Of a DNA stretch of 64,000 nucleotides, positions 33,459 to 42,052 are shown piece after piece. The stretch is from Gordonia gummivorans (GTDB taxonomy: Bacteria; Actinomycetota; Actinomycetes; Mycobacteriales; Mycobacteriaceae). The notes under the pieces are model-generated. The model was not told the origin of the DNA. It was given only the letters and a program-made list of their open reading frames with translations, and ran no database searches. The stretch spans positions 1 through 64,000 of the forward strand of contig NZ_JAKWBF010000005.1 of the NCBI RefSeq assembly GCF_022513585.1, written 5' to 3'. The position numbers and the translations under genes were made by a program. How positions within the stretch are numbered: position 1 is the first letter of the stretch; every line of letters begins with the position of its first letter.

Positions 33459-34709
33459 TCAGCTGACCGATACCGCGGTGTGCGACGCCGCGTCCGCCAG
33501 GATCTTGTGGAGATTCCAGACCGGTCGGTGCGACTCGAACTGGGTCTCGTAGGGAACCTTCATGGTGGCGACGAGGTTGCCGAATCGGTTGTTCACCCAA
33601 TCCTGGTAGCGGGGCAGGAGTTCGGTGGTCACGTAACGCCAGCGCAGGTCGAACTTCGACCAATCCCAATTGGCGATAGGGGTTTTCACGCTCAGCGTGC
33701 GGCCGTCGGCCATCTTTGCCCGGTAGGTGAACGGGATGAAGTTCCGCAGAGCGGGCACACCCGCGATCGACGGTGAGCCGGCGAGCGTCATGGCATAGGT
33801 CAATGCCGCGCCGACACCATCGGCCTTGCGGTAGTTGCGGACGTTGTCGAATTGCCAACCGACGACGTTGAATTGCTCACGTCGCAGCAGGGTGGCATTG
33901 CCCTGGGAGACCAGCTTCGGATTGCCCGAGGCGATGTCGCGCCAGGCGTTGAGGACGCCGGCGTCGATGAGTCCCGCGTTGTAGAACTCGGTGACACCCT
34001 TTAGGCCGTCGCGAGTGAACGCAACGTGCAGAGGCATCAGGTCGGAGAAGATGGCCTTCTGCATGACCAGGATCTGCTTGGAGAACCACTGCAGGTCGTT
34101 GGGGGTGATCTTGTCGGCGCCGTAGGCCAGCGTCTGCAGGCCCTTCGGGAAGATCCCGATGAACTGCTTGCCTGCGACCGACGTCGTCGCCTCGATGATC
34201 TGCGCAGCCAGCGGCTGCAGGCCTCGGATGGCATAGATGTCGCCCATCATGACGACGTCGGCGATGCCGCCACCGAAGTCCGCCCCGACGAGTCCGGCCA
34301 TACCCGACCACTGCAGGTTGCGGTGCGCGATCTGGAAGTTCTCGTAGTACCGGTAGGACTTGATCATGTTGCCGCGCATGGCGTGGAAGCCCTTGTCGGG
34401 GTCCCAGGTTGCGAGGTCGATCCCGGCCGTGGAGGTGGCCTGTACGAGCCGGTACTGGAACAGCAACGCCCCATAACGCTGCGGCGCAACGCCACTGGCC
34501 CGAGCCTCGCCGACGAGACGGGTCAGCTGCGCGAGATCGGTGGGCAGTGCCTTGTTGACCCCGCCGGCGTCGTGGTCGGCGAACCGGTTGGTCAGCGGGA
34601 GGTCGAGATAGCGCTCGAAGGTCGACGCCGTCGCCGGCGCTGAGCTCAGAGCGAGGCCACTGATCGCGCACACGAATGCAACAGCCAGGCCAAGGAGTCG
34701 GGTGCGCAC
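33459..34709 (-). CDS. Secreted protein of unknown function
   Basis: A 416-aa protein with a signal peptide (about 1-27, cut near ATAS). The mature part is mixed helix and loop with few Cys. GNMIKSYRYYENFQIAHRN and WRYVTTELLPRYQDWVNNRFGN are notable aromatic-rich stretches. GTG 34709 has GAGG upstream and begins the signal peptide; the frame is open to 34823 without support. I know no family. The stop is 35 bases from the Ddn-like gene. Confidence 0.7.
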   Translation of the reverse strand: MRTRLLGLAVAFVCAISGLALSSAPATASTFERYLDLPLTNRFADHDAGGVNKALPTDLAQLTRLVGEARASGVAPQRYGALLFQYRLVQATSTAGIDLATWDPDKGFHAMRGNMIKSYRYYENFQIAHRNLQWSGMAGLVGADFGGGIADVVMMGDIYAIRGLQPLAAQIIEATTSVAGKQFIGIFPKGLQTLAYGADKITPNDLQWFSKQILVMQKAIFSDLMPLHVAFTRDGLKGVTEFYNAGLIDAGVLNAWRDIASGNPKLVSQGNATLLRREQFNVVGWQFDNVRNYRKADGVGAALTYAMTLAGSPSIAGVPALRNFIPFTYRAKMADGRTLSVKTPIANWDWSKFDLRWRYVTTELLPRYQDWVNNRFGNLVATMKVPYETQFESHRPVWNLHKILADAASHTAVSVS

Positions 34710-34977
34710 GTGAATACCTCGGTTTCTCGGAAGTACGAGGAAACGTGCGGCGACGAGACGCGAATCGCTTTCCGCGACACAGCCCCCCGACTGTCTTGTC
34801 GTCAGGTGCTCCTCGAGGAACATTTGACGGGTTTGAAAGCTACCGTCGGGTCAGGAGCTCGTCAAAAGGCGACGGAGTGCGCGGAGTATCCATGTTCGAG
34901 CAGGTGGGGGGCTGTTTTCGGGTCGATGGCCGCGCGTGCGGCAGGAAAATGTGATGAGACGCACACGCTTATTCGTC

Positions 34978-35154
34978 TCATTGGTCGGATTGTGGAGGTT
35001 CCGCGGCCCGGGCGGGTCGTGCGCGCTCGGGAGGTGCCGCGCCGTGGGAGATGGCCGATGCGGCGTGAACGCCGGCCGCGGCGTCGACCAAGATCTGAAC
35101 AGCGGTGCTATCTCGCACTCGGGCAATGGCTTTGGAGGCCGTTGAAGGATTCAT
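34978..35154 (-). CDS. Possible 58-aa protein
   Basis: The frame begins MNPSTASKAIARVRDSTAVQ and ends in a Pro/Arg/Ala-rich tail. Its stop falls in the right arm of the hairpin at 34954-34981, which could end its transcript. No ribosome binding site of note and no recognised family, so it may be chance. Confidence 0.22.
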   Translation of the reverse strand: MNPSTASKAIARVRDSTAVQILVDAAAGVHAASAISHGAAPPERARPARAAEPPQSDQ

Positions 35155-35204
35155 GGTTCCACTGTCCAGCCACTGCGCCCCGAACAACAGTGGCACCAAT
35201 GCCT

Positions 35205-35221
35205 ACTATCGATAAGATAGT
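35205..35221. promoter_or_regulatory. Palindrome directly before the GlxA-type regulator
   Basis: ACTATC and GATAGT are perfect arms around GATAA, ending four bases before the ATG at 35225. Binding there would hinder initiation, so autoregulation is possible. It replaces any clear ribosome binding site. Confidence 0.4.
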
Positions 35222-35224
35222 GAC

Positions 35225-36190
35225 ATGCATGATGTGGCGATCCTCGCCTACGGCGGCATGTCTGGTTTCGAGGCCGGTATCGCGGCCGAGATCTTTGGTA
35301 TGGCGGAGCTCTCCCGACCGTTCGCGGAGGGGATTCCAAGACCCTGGTATCGCGCCTTCTTCTGTGCGGCCGAAGGGCAGGTCGACATGATCGGGGGTGC
35401 CACGCTCACGGTGAGTCACGGTCTCGATGACCTGTCGCGGGCCGACACGATCGTCGTGCCGAGCGTGGCCGACGTCTTCGCATCGCCCTCAGGCGATGCG
35501 GTCGAGGCCGTGCGCGCGGCCGCCGAGAACGGTGCACGGCTCGTGTCCATCTGCTCTGGCGCGTTCCTGCTGGCCGAGGCCGGTGTGCTCGACGGGCGGC
35601 AGGCGACGACGCACTGGATCTACGCCGAGGAACTCGGTCGCCGATACCCGCGCGTCGATGTGGACCCGCGGCCGCTGTACGTCGACGCCGGAAACGTGTT
35701 CACCAGTGCGGGCTGTGCCGCGGGCCTTGATCTCTGTGTCCATATCGTGCGGCTCGATCGAGGTCCTCGGGTGGCGAATGATGTGGCACGACGCCTGGTC
35801 ATCGCGCCGCATCGTTCGGGTGGGCAAGCCCAGTACGTCGAGACGCCGACCGGCGTCGCCGAGCGCGACGGCGTGATCGCCGCCAGCATGGCGTGGGCGC
35901 TGGACAACCTGGACCGGCCGATCGGTCTCGATGAACTCGCCGGCGTCGCGCATCTCTCTCGGCGTAGCTACCTTCGGCAGTTCGCCGCGGAAACGGGTAC
36001 CACTCCCATCAGATGGCTTATCGGGCAGCGAATCTCGGCCAGTCTTGCGCTCCTCGAGGACGGTGGCACGCCGATCGAGGAGATCGCCACGAGCGTCGGG
36101 TTCGGTTCGGCGGTGACGTTCCGTCACCACTTCACGAGAACCATGCACACGACGCCGAGCGAGTATCGGGCGTCGTTTCGCATGGTGTGA
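35225..36190 (+). CDS. GlxA-type transcription regulator (DJ-1/PfpI plus AraC HTH)
   Basis: A 321-aa regulator. Residues about 1-175 form a DJ-1/PfpI-like domain (VAILAYGGMSGFEAGIAAEIFGM, Cys in SICSGAFLLAEAG). About 215-318 form an AraC DNA-binding domain (LDELAGVAHLSRRSYLRQF and IEEIATSVGFGSAVTFRHHF). The DJ-1 part senses a small molecule in other members. Targets are unknown; the divergent secreted protein or the following SDR gene are possible. ATG 35225 lacks a clear ribosome binding site. Confidence 0.88.
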   Translation: MHDVAILAYGGMSGFEAGIAAEIFGMAELSRPFAEGIPRPWYRAFFCAAEGQVDMIGGATLTVSHGLDDLSRADTIVVPSVADVFASPSGDAVEAVRAAAENGARLVSICSGAFLLAEAGVLDGRQATTHWIYAEELGRRYPRVDVDPRPLYVDAGNVFTSAGCAAGLDLCVHIVRLDRGPRVANDVARRLVIAPHRSGGQAQYVETPTGVAERDGVIAASMAWALDNLDRPIGLDELAGVAHLSRRSYLRQFAAETGTTPIRWLIGQRISASLALLEDGGTPIEEIATSVGFGSAVTFRHHFTRTMHTTPSEYRASFRMV

Positions 36191-36204
36191 CGGCAGGAAG
36201 TGGA

Positions 36205-36244
36205 AAACCTACCGCATGGTTTGTAAAAACCTACCGGATGGTTT
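36205..36244. promoter_or_regulatory. Tandem operators for the TetR/SDR operon
   Basis: AAACCTACCGCATGGTTT (36205-36222) and AAACCTACCGGATGGTTT (36227-36244) differ at one base and repeat every 22 bases, about two helical turns. Each has AAACC/GGTTT as symmetric ends. This matches the shape of sites bound by pairs of TetR dimers. Confidence 0.7.
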
Positions 36245-36255
36245 ATTCTTGCGAA

Positions 36256-36903
36256 GTGAGTCCTGCCGAGCCGTCCACCGCCAAAGGCGCCGCGACGCGT
36301 GCGCACCTGCTGACCGTCGCTGCGTCCGAGTTCGCGGAAAACGGCTACGAGGCAACCAAATTCAGTGCTCTGATCGCGGCTTCAGGGCTCACCAAAGGTG
36401 CGTTCTACTTCTATTTCTCGTCCAAGGCGGAACTCGCTCGCGCGGTGATCGACCACCAGGAGCAACTGTGGATCGACGTGGTCGAGCGTCGCGTGCTGGC
36501 TCAAGAGACACCGATCGCCCAACTCATGGAGGTGCTGCCTGCCATGCTCGAACACCTCGAGAGTGATCCTGGGGCGTGGAGTGTGATTCGACTGGTGCGT
36601 GAACTCGGCGACTCGGGAAGTCCCCATAAGCCGATCGAAACGTGGATCACGCTGATCGCCAACATCATCCGCGATGGACAGACCGCCGGACAGATGCGTG
36701 CCGACATCGACGCGACCGCATTGGCGACTGTCCTGGTGGGCGCGTTCGACGGCATCAAGACACTTGTGGACGCCGGCGCGACCGAGCAGCGCGACCACGA
36801 CCTTGCCCACTACACCGAAGTTCTCATGTCGTTGGCCGCAGGCGGGCTCGACATCAACCTCGACGACATCAACCCGACAGGACCGAACCATGAATCATCG
36901 TGA
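36256..36903 (+). CDS. TetR-family regulator of the TetR/SDR operon
   Basis: A 215-aa regulator with an N-terminal HTH (FSALIAASGLTKGAFYFYFSS, about 37-57). GTG 36256 is preferred; an in-frame ATG at 36238 lies inside the second operator and would make an awkward start. No good ribosome binding site is seen for either. The C-terminus overlaps the SDR start by 14 bases, so they are co-expressed. Autoregulation through the tandem operators upstream is likely. Confidence 0.85.
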   Translation: MSPAEPSTAKGAATRAHLLTVAASEFAENGYEATKFSALIAASGLTKGAFYFYFSSKAELARAVIDHQEQLWIDVVERRVLAQETPIAQLMEVLPAMLEHLESDPGAWSVIRLVRELGDSGSPHKPIETWITLIANIIRDGQTAGQMRADIDATALATVLVGAFDGIKTLVDAGATEQRDHDLAHYTEVLMSLAAGGLDINLDDINPTGPNHESS

Positions 36904-37672
36904 CTCCACCGTTCTCATCACCGGCGCCAGCTCCGGCATCGGCAAGGACTTCGCCGAGACCCTCGCGGCCCAGGGGGCCAACCTGATTCTGACCGCGCGC
37001 AGTGTGGACAAGCTCGACGCCCTGGCGGGCGATCTGCGTGCCCGGCACAGTATCCGGACCGACGTGATCGGCGCTGACCTGTCCGTACCGGGCGCGGCGG
37101 CCGAACTCGTCGGGGAGATCGACAAGCGCGGTCTCGACGTCGACTTCCTCATCAACAACGCGGGATTCGGCACTCACGGTGATCTTGCCGATGCCGACCC
37201 AACCCGAATCAGCAGCGAGGTCGCGCTCAACGTCGCCGCACTGACCGACCTCACGACCGCCTATCTGCAGCTGATGACTGCGCGAGGTTCGGGCGCGATC
37301 ATCAACGTCGCGAGTACGGCCGCATTTCAGCCGGTGCCGCACATGGCCGTCTACGCCGCGACAAAGGCTTACGTCCTCTCCTTGAGCGAGGCGCTGTGGT
37401 GGGAAGCCCGCCGCAATGGTGTGCGGGTGCTCGCGCTCTGCCCGGGTGCCACGGACACCGAGTTCTTCGACGTCGTCGGCTCCGACGATGCCGCGGTCGG
37501 CGCCCGACGCACCACTCGTCAGGTCGTCGACACGGCCCTCGATGCGCTCGCTGCGGGGAAGCCGAGCGTGGTCGATGGGCTGCTGAACAAGGTGAGCGCC
37601 AATTCTCCCCGATTCGCACCCCGGCGAATGGTGCTCGCGATCGCCGAGCGAGCGGTACGTCCGCGCGGGTAG
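36890..37672 (+). CDS. Short-chain dehydrogenase/reductase
   Basis: A 260-aa classical SDR. TGASSGIG is the cofactor loop, NNAG follows, and Ser in NVASTAA with YAATK give the catalytic Ser-Tyr-Lys. The substrate is unknown; it could be a ketone or hydroxy-lipid. ATG 36890 has AGGA 7 bases upstream. It is coupled to the TetR gene, so its substrate may be related to the TetR ligand. Confidence 0.87.
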   Translation: MNHRDSTVLITGASSGIGKDFAETLAAQGANLILTARSVDKLDALAGDLRARHSIRTDVIGADLSVPGAAAELVGEIDKRGLDVDFLINNAGFGTHGDLADADPTRISSEVALNVAALTDLTTAYLQLMTARGSGAIINVASTAAFQPVPHMAVYAATKAYVLSLSEALWWEARRNGVRVLALCPGATDTEFFDVVGSDDAAVGARRTTRQVVDTALDALAAGKPSVVDGLLNKVSANSPRFAPRRMVLAIAERAVRPRG

Positions 37673-37701
37673 GCCGCTCGGCGCGGCTTGACGCGCAAGT
37701 G

Positions 37702-37775
37702 TGCCCCCAGTCGGACTCGAACCGACACTGTGCCGATTTTAAGTCGGCTGCCTCTGCCTATTGGGCTATGGGGGC
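37702..37775 (-). tRNA. tRNA with anticodon UAA (reads UUA, Leu) and a short variable loop
   Basis: The 74-base minus-strand sequence folds as a full cloverleaf: acceptor GCCCCCA/TGGGGGC, D arm GCC/GGC, anticodon stem GCCGA/TCGGC with loop CTTAAAA, T arm GTCGG/CCGAC with loop TTCGAGT. The anticodon UAA is at 37739-37741. The variable loop is only ACAGT, while bacterial tRNA-Leu usually has a long variable arm. The discriminator is A and CCA is not encoded. The assigned amino acid is therefore not certain. Confidence 0.85.
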
Positions 37776-37822
37776 TCGCCGTACAGCATGTCATCTGTTC
37801 GACGGAAACTCGTTGACCGGTC

Positions 37823-37843
37823 TAACTTACTGCTGATAACTTA
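37823..37843. promoter_or_regulatory. Direct repeats upstream of the second MMPL gene
   Basis: TAACTTA occurs at 37823-37829 and again at 37837-37843 in an otherwise GC-rich stretch, 14 bases apart and 38 bases before the start. It may be promoter or operator DNA for the MMPL/TetR pair. Confidence 0.3.
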
Positions 37844-37880
37844 ACGCCGGAAAGTGTCCGACAACTCTCGGGGGAGTTCT

Positions 37881-40163
37881 ATGTTGGTCCGGATGACCAG
37901 ATCGATCATCGCAATGCCACGGCGCGTCCTGCTGGTGGCGGTGGTGTTGCTCGCGCTGTGTGGCGTCTACGGCATCGGGGCTGCGCAGCATCTGCTTTCC
38001 GGTGGGTACAGCGATCCCAATTCGGAATCCACGCAGGCGGAAAAGGTTCTCGACGAGACGTTCAATCGGGGTGGCGTGCAGGTCGTCGTCAAGCTCGACG
38101 GTCCGGCCGGGATGAACATGGCGACCGATCCCGCAGCGCGGGCGGTCGGCGGCGACATCGTCCGCGAGCTTTCGGCCACAGAGTATGTGCAGCAACCGAT
38201 TCTGGCGGTGTGGACGAGTCCGAGCTTGTCGTCGTCGCTGGTGAGTCGGGACGGGTCGTCGGCGCTGATCATCGCAACGCTCAGTGGCGGTGAGGAACTG
38301 GCGCCCGCCCATGCGGAGGAGATCGAAGCCAAGCTTTCCGGTGAGCGGCAGGGGATTTCGATCCGGGTCGGTGGCCAGGGGTTGGTCTTCAGCCAGGTCA
38401 ACGAGCAGACGTCCAAGGACCTCGCGGTTGCCGAGGGGATCGCGATCCCGATCAGTTTCCTCGTGCTCATCGTGATCTTCGGCGGAGCGGTCGCCGCCGC
38501 GCTCCCGGTGATCATCGGCATCGTGTCCATCGTTGCGACCTTCGCATTGCTGCGGTTCATCGCGGTGTTCGCCGACGTATCCATCTTCGCGCTGAACCTC
38601 ACCACCGCACTGGGTCTCGCGCTCGCGATCGACTACACCCTGCTCTTGGTGACCCGATATCGGGAAGAGGTCGCCGGAGGAATGAATCGCGACGACGCGA
38701 TCATCCGCACGTTTGCGACCGCCGGGCGCACGGTCGCGTTCTCCGCTGTGACGGTGGCGCTGTCGCTGTCGGCACTGGCGATCTTCCCGATGTACTTCCT
38801 ACGTTCCTTCGCCTACGCCGGGCTCGGGGTGGTCTTGGTGGCGGTGCTGGCGGCCCTGGTGTTGACACCGGCGATCCTCATGCTGCTCGGCGATCGGATC
38901 GATGCGGCCGACGTTCGGAAACCGTTGCGGCGCTTGTTCGGTCGGCCGGAACCCGTGATCAAGGCCGCCGAGGACACCTGGTGGTATCGCGCGGTGCAAT
39001 GGGTGCTGCGGCACGCGTTGCCCGTGGCGGCGGTGACCACGGCGTTCCTCCTGGTTCTCGGCGCGCCCTTCCTGTCCATCAGTTTCGGGTTTCCCGACGA
39101 CCGCGTGCTGCCGCCGAGCGCCAGCGCGCACGCGATCCAGCAAGAGATCCGTGAGGACTTCGAACACGACCTTTCCTCGACGGTCACCATCGTCGCTTCC
39201 GGTGCGGTCGATCCTGCTCAACTCGGCGATTACACCCGTACGCTCTCGACCGTCGACGACGTCGGTTCGGCATCGTCGTCGGCCGGCACCTTCATCGAGG
39301 GCAAACAGGTGAGTCCGGGGAACCCCGCAGACACCAAGGGTGACGTGCACATCGTGACCGTTGCCACCGATCGTGAGCCGATGTCCGACGCCGGTCTCGA
39401 CCAACTCGAAAGCCTGCGCGACGTGCCGGTGCCCGCGGGCGTCGAGGTCAAGTTCGCCGGCGTTGCCGCCGCAAACGACGACACGGTGAGTTCGATCTAC
39501 GCGCACTTACCCTGGGTTCTCGCGGTGATCGCGATCGCGACGTTCATCCTGCTGTTCCTGTTCACCGGCAGCGTGGTCATGCCACTGAAGGCATTGGTGC
39601 TCAACATCTTGTCGCTGTCGGCGACGTTCGGTGCGATGGTGTGGTTCTTCCAGGACGGGCATCTCGACGCGCTGGGCACCACCGCGACCGGCTATCTGGT
39701 CGCCACGATGCCGGTCCTGATGTTCTGCATCGCCTTCGGCCTGTCGATGGACTACGAGGTATTCCTTCTCGGCCGTATTCGTGAGGAGTGGTTACGGTCC
39801 GACGGAACCCGCGCCGCCAACGACCACGCAGTTGCCCTCGGCCTGGCCAAGACCGGTCGCGTGATCACCGCCGCCGCGCTGCTGATGAGCATCGTGTTCG
39901 CCGGGATCGCGGCCTCCGAGGTGTCGTTCATGCGTATGTTCGGAGTGGGTTTGACGCTGGCCGTACTGATGGACGCGACTTTGATCCGCATGTTGCTCGT
40001 GCCGGCATTCATGCGGCTGCTCGGCCGGGCGAACTGGTGGGCTCCCGGCCCGTTGCGGCGACTCCACGATCGGTTTGGGCTATCGGAGGAATCTCCCGTC
40101 GGTGATGATTCGGAGGTGTCCAGTGACCACACGGCGAGCCCGGTCACCCCGCGGATCCGGTGA
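37881..40163 (+). CDS. MMPL-family exporter, second locus
   Basis: A 760-aa RND-type membrane protein. The two halves carry DYTLLLVTRYREEV and DYEVFLLGRIREEW, each within a bundle of about six membrane segments, with two large outer domains. It should use the proton gradient to export a lipid or toxic compound. ATG 37881 has GGGGGAG 5 bases upstream, ruling out the GTG at 37854. Its 3' end overlaps a TetR gene by 41 bases, so the repressor is translated from the same mRNA. Confidence 0.87.
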   Translation: MLVRMTRSIIAMPRRVLLVAVVLLALCGVYGIGAAQHLLSGGYSDPNSESTQAEKVLDETFNRGGVQVVVKLDGPAGMNMATDPAARAVGGDIVRELSATEYVQQPILAVWTSPSLSSSLVSRDGSSALIIATLSGGEELAPAHAEEIEAKLSGERQGISIRVGGQGLVFSQVNEQTSKDLAVAEGIAIPISFLVLIVIFGGAVAAALPVIIGIVSIVATFALLRFIAVFADVSIFALNLTTALGLALAIDYTLLLVTRYREEVAGGMNRDDAIIRTFATAGRTVAFSAVTVALSLSALAIFPMYFLRSFAYAGLGVVLVAVLAALVLTPAILMLLGDRIDAADVRKPLRRLFGRPEPVIKAAEDTWWYRAVQWVLRHALPVAAVTTAFLLVLGAPFLSISFGFPDDRVLPPSASAHAIQQEIREDFEHDLSSTVTIVASGAVDPAQLGDYTRTLSTVDDVGSASSSAGTFIEGKQVSPGNPADTKGDVHIVTVATDREPMSDAGLDQLESLRDVPVPAGVEVKFAGVAAANDDTVSSIYAHLPWVLAVIAIATFILLFLFTGSVVMPLKALVLNILSLSATFGAMVWFFQDGHLDALGTTATGYLVATMPVLMFCIAFGLSMDYEVFLLGRIREEWLRSDGTRAANDHAVALGLAKTGRVITAAALLMSIVFAGIAASEVSFMRMFGVGLTLAVLMDATLIRMLLVPAFMRLLGRANWWAPGPLRRLHDRFGLSEESPVGDDSEVSSDHTASPVTPRIR

Positions 40164-40839
40164 GATCCTCGCCGAGGAGATCATCGAGGCCGCCAGCGAT
40201 CTCCTCGTCGAACACGACGACGAGACGGCAGTGTCGATCCGCGCGGTGGCGAACCGGGTCGGTGTCACACCACCGTCGATCTACCTGCACTTTGCCGACA
40301 AGGACGCACTGCTCGACGCCGTCTGCGCACGCTATTTCGAGCACCTCGACGCCGAGATGGCGGTCGCCTCCGAGGGCATCGCCGATCCACTCGAGAACGC
40401 GCTTGCGCAGGGGTTGGCGTACGTGCGGTTCGCGCTGGCGACGCCCGTGCTGTACCGGGTTGCGTTCCGCAGGCCTCCGGACAGTGGCGAACGCCTCAAG
40501 GTCGACGACGTCCTCGCCGCGTCGGCCTACGCGCGATTTCGGAGCACGGTGGCGGCGATGGCCGACGAAGGCATTTGTGCCGCGGCCGACATCGACAACG
40601 TCGTCCTCGAACTCTGGGCCGTGGCCCACGGTATCGCGTCGCTGATGATCGCCAAACCCGGTCTGCCGTGGGGCCGTGATCTCCGGCATGCCGAGAACGT
40701 CCTGCGTTCGGTGGGTCTGGGTCGGGCGACGCTGACCAGGCTCGGCGAACGCGCCGACCACGACACCGCGCGGGCGTGGTTTGCGGCTCGGGACGTCCGG
40801 AGCGAGTCGTCGAACGACAACATGGTCAAGAGAAGGTAA
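40123..40839 (+). CDS. TetR-family regulator downstream of MMPL exporter
   Basis: A 238-aa regulator with an N-terminal HTH (SIRAVANRVGVTPPSIYLHF, about 43-62) and a WHG-type C-terminal part (VLELWAVAHGIASLM). GTG 40123 has GGAGG 6 bases upstream, inside the end of the exporter gene; a longer frame from 40075 is not needed. It likely controls its own operon through sites near 37823-37843, which is inference. Confidence 0.85.
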   Translation: MTTRRARSPRGSGEILAEEIIEAASDLLVEHDDETAVSIRAVANRVGVTPPSIYLHFADKDALLDAVCARYFEHLDAEMAVASEGIADPLENALAQGLAYVRFALATPVLYRVAFRRPPDSGERLKVDDVLAASAYARFRSTVAAMADEGICAAADIDNVVLELWAVAHGIASLMIAKPGLPWGRDLRHAENVLRSVGLGRATLTRLGERADHDTARAWFAARDVRSESSNDNMVKRR

Positions 40840-40900
40840 AGTCGCGGGGGAACGGTGCTCGTTTGCGGAACCCGCACGCAGTCGCCGTCGTTGTCACCAC

Positions 40901-40932
40901 AGATATCCGCAACGAATCAGATATCCGTAACG
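40901..40932. promoter_or_regulatory. 14-base direct repeats before the Bax-inhibitor-like gene
   Basis: AGATATCCGCAACG (40901-40914) and AGATATCCGTAACG (40919-40932) differ at one base and start 18 bases apart. They lie directly before the ribosome binding site of the next gene. They could bind a regulator or influence translation. Confidence 0.45.
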
Positions 40933-40945
40933 TAAGGAGCGCTTC

Positions 40946-41824
40946 GTGCGAGAGAGTAGCAATCCGGTGATGCGCGGGGTGGTCCGCGACAATCAGACCG
41001 GGTACGCGGGCTTCGGGACCGGCATGGCCGGCGCCGGACAGGCCGCGATGTTCAACCAGTACGGACAGCAGGTCGATCAGCAAGGACGGCCGGTCGACCC
41101 GTACACCCAGCCGGCGCCGCCGAGCACTCGCCAGCTCACCATCGACGACGTCGTCACCAAGACCGCCATCACCCTGGCAGTGCTGACGATCTCGGCGATC
41201 GCCACGTACTTCCTCGTCGACCAGAACACCGCACTCGCGACGCCCATGATGGCGCTCGGCGGGATCGTCGGCTTCGTTCTCGTACTGGTCGCATCGTTCG
41301 GGCGCAAGCAGGACAACCCGGCGATCGTGCTGGCCTACGCCGTCTTCGAAGGCCTCTTCGTCGGTGCCATCTCGTTCGTGTTCGCCGAATTCATGGTTGG
41401 GGATTCCGTCTCGGCGGGTGCGCTGATCGGGCAGGCCGTGCTCGGCACCTTCGGTGTCTTCTTCGGAATGCTCGTCGTCTACAAGGTCGGCGCCATCCGC
41501 GTCACTCCAAGGTTCACGCGCATGCTGTTCGCCGGAATGATCGGCGTGATCGTGCTGATGCTCGGCAACCTCGTGATCGGCCTGTTCAACGGTGGTGAGG
41601 GTTTTGGTCTCCGTAACGGTGGCCCGCTGGCGATCGTCTTCTCGCTCGTCTGCATCGCGCTCGCGGCGTTCAGCTTCCTGCTCGACTTCGACGCCGCCGA
41701 TCGCCTCATCCGCGCCGGTGCGCCGTCGCGCGCCGCGTGGGGTGTGGCACTGGGCCTCACCGTCACCCTGGTCTGGCTCTACATCGAGATCCTGCGCCTG
41801 CTGAGTTACTTCAACTCCGACTAG
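40946..41824 (+). CDS. Bax inhibitor-1/YccA-family membrane protein
   Basis: A 292-aa protein. A Gly/Gln-rich cytoplasmic N-terminus (about 1-65) precedes seven membrane segments (TAITLAVLTISAIATYFL first, ALGLTVTLVWLYIEIL last). This is the actinobacterial form of BI-1/YccA; in other bacteria relatives affect ion flux or membrane protease FtsH. GTG 40946 has AAGGAG 6-7 bases upstream. It is a single gene with a strong terminator. Confidence 0.87.
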   Translation: MRESSNPVMRGVVRDNQTGYAGFGTGMAGAGQAAMFNQYGQQVDQQGRPVDPYTQPAPPSTRQLTIDDVVTKTAITLAVLTISAIATYFLVDQNTALATPMMALGGIVGFVLVLVASFGRKQDNPAIVLAYAVFEGLFVGAISFVFAEFMVGDSVSAGALIGQAVLGTFGVFFGMLVVYKVGAIRVTPRFTRMLFAGMIGVIVLMLGNLVIGLFNGGEGFGLRNGGPLAIVFSLVCIALAAFSFLLDFDAADRLIRAGAPSRAAWGVALGLTVTLVWLYIEILRLLSYFNSD

Positions 41825-41838
41825 TCGCAGCAATGACC

Positions 41839-41880
41839 ACGACGAGGGCCTCGCACCAATGGGTGCGAGGCCTTCGTCGT
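41839..41880 (+). terminator. Strong hairpin after the Bax-inhibitor-like gene
   Basis: ACGACGAGGGCCTCGCACC faces GGGTGCGAGGCCTTCGTCGT with one wobble and a three-base loop, starting 14 bases after the stop codon. No long T run follows. Confidence 0.8.
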
Positions 41881-42052
41881 TGGTGCGGCGGACACTTCCC
41901 GCTCAAGGGGGTGCTGGTGACATCTGCTCGCGTGTCTCCCACCTGCGCGCGATGCATTGCGAGGAAATGGGAGAAACGCGAGCACCTGCGTCGTCGAGCC
42001 CGCGACCATCGATCGGCGCGTTCCGCGGAACGCGCCACGCGCTCGTGGCGCC

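Larger units (their letters stand above)
34710..35224. other. 515-base intergenic region
   Basis: It separates divergent genes and must hold promoters for the secreted protein and the GlxA-type regulator. I see a hairpin at 34954-34981 (ATGAGACG facing CGTCTCAT), a possible 58-codon minus-strand frame at 34978-35154 and the palindrome at 35205-35221. Nothing else stands out. Confidence 0.5.
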
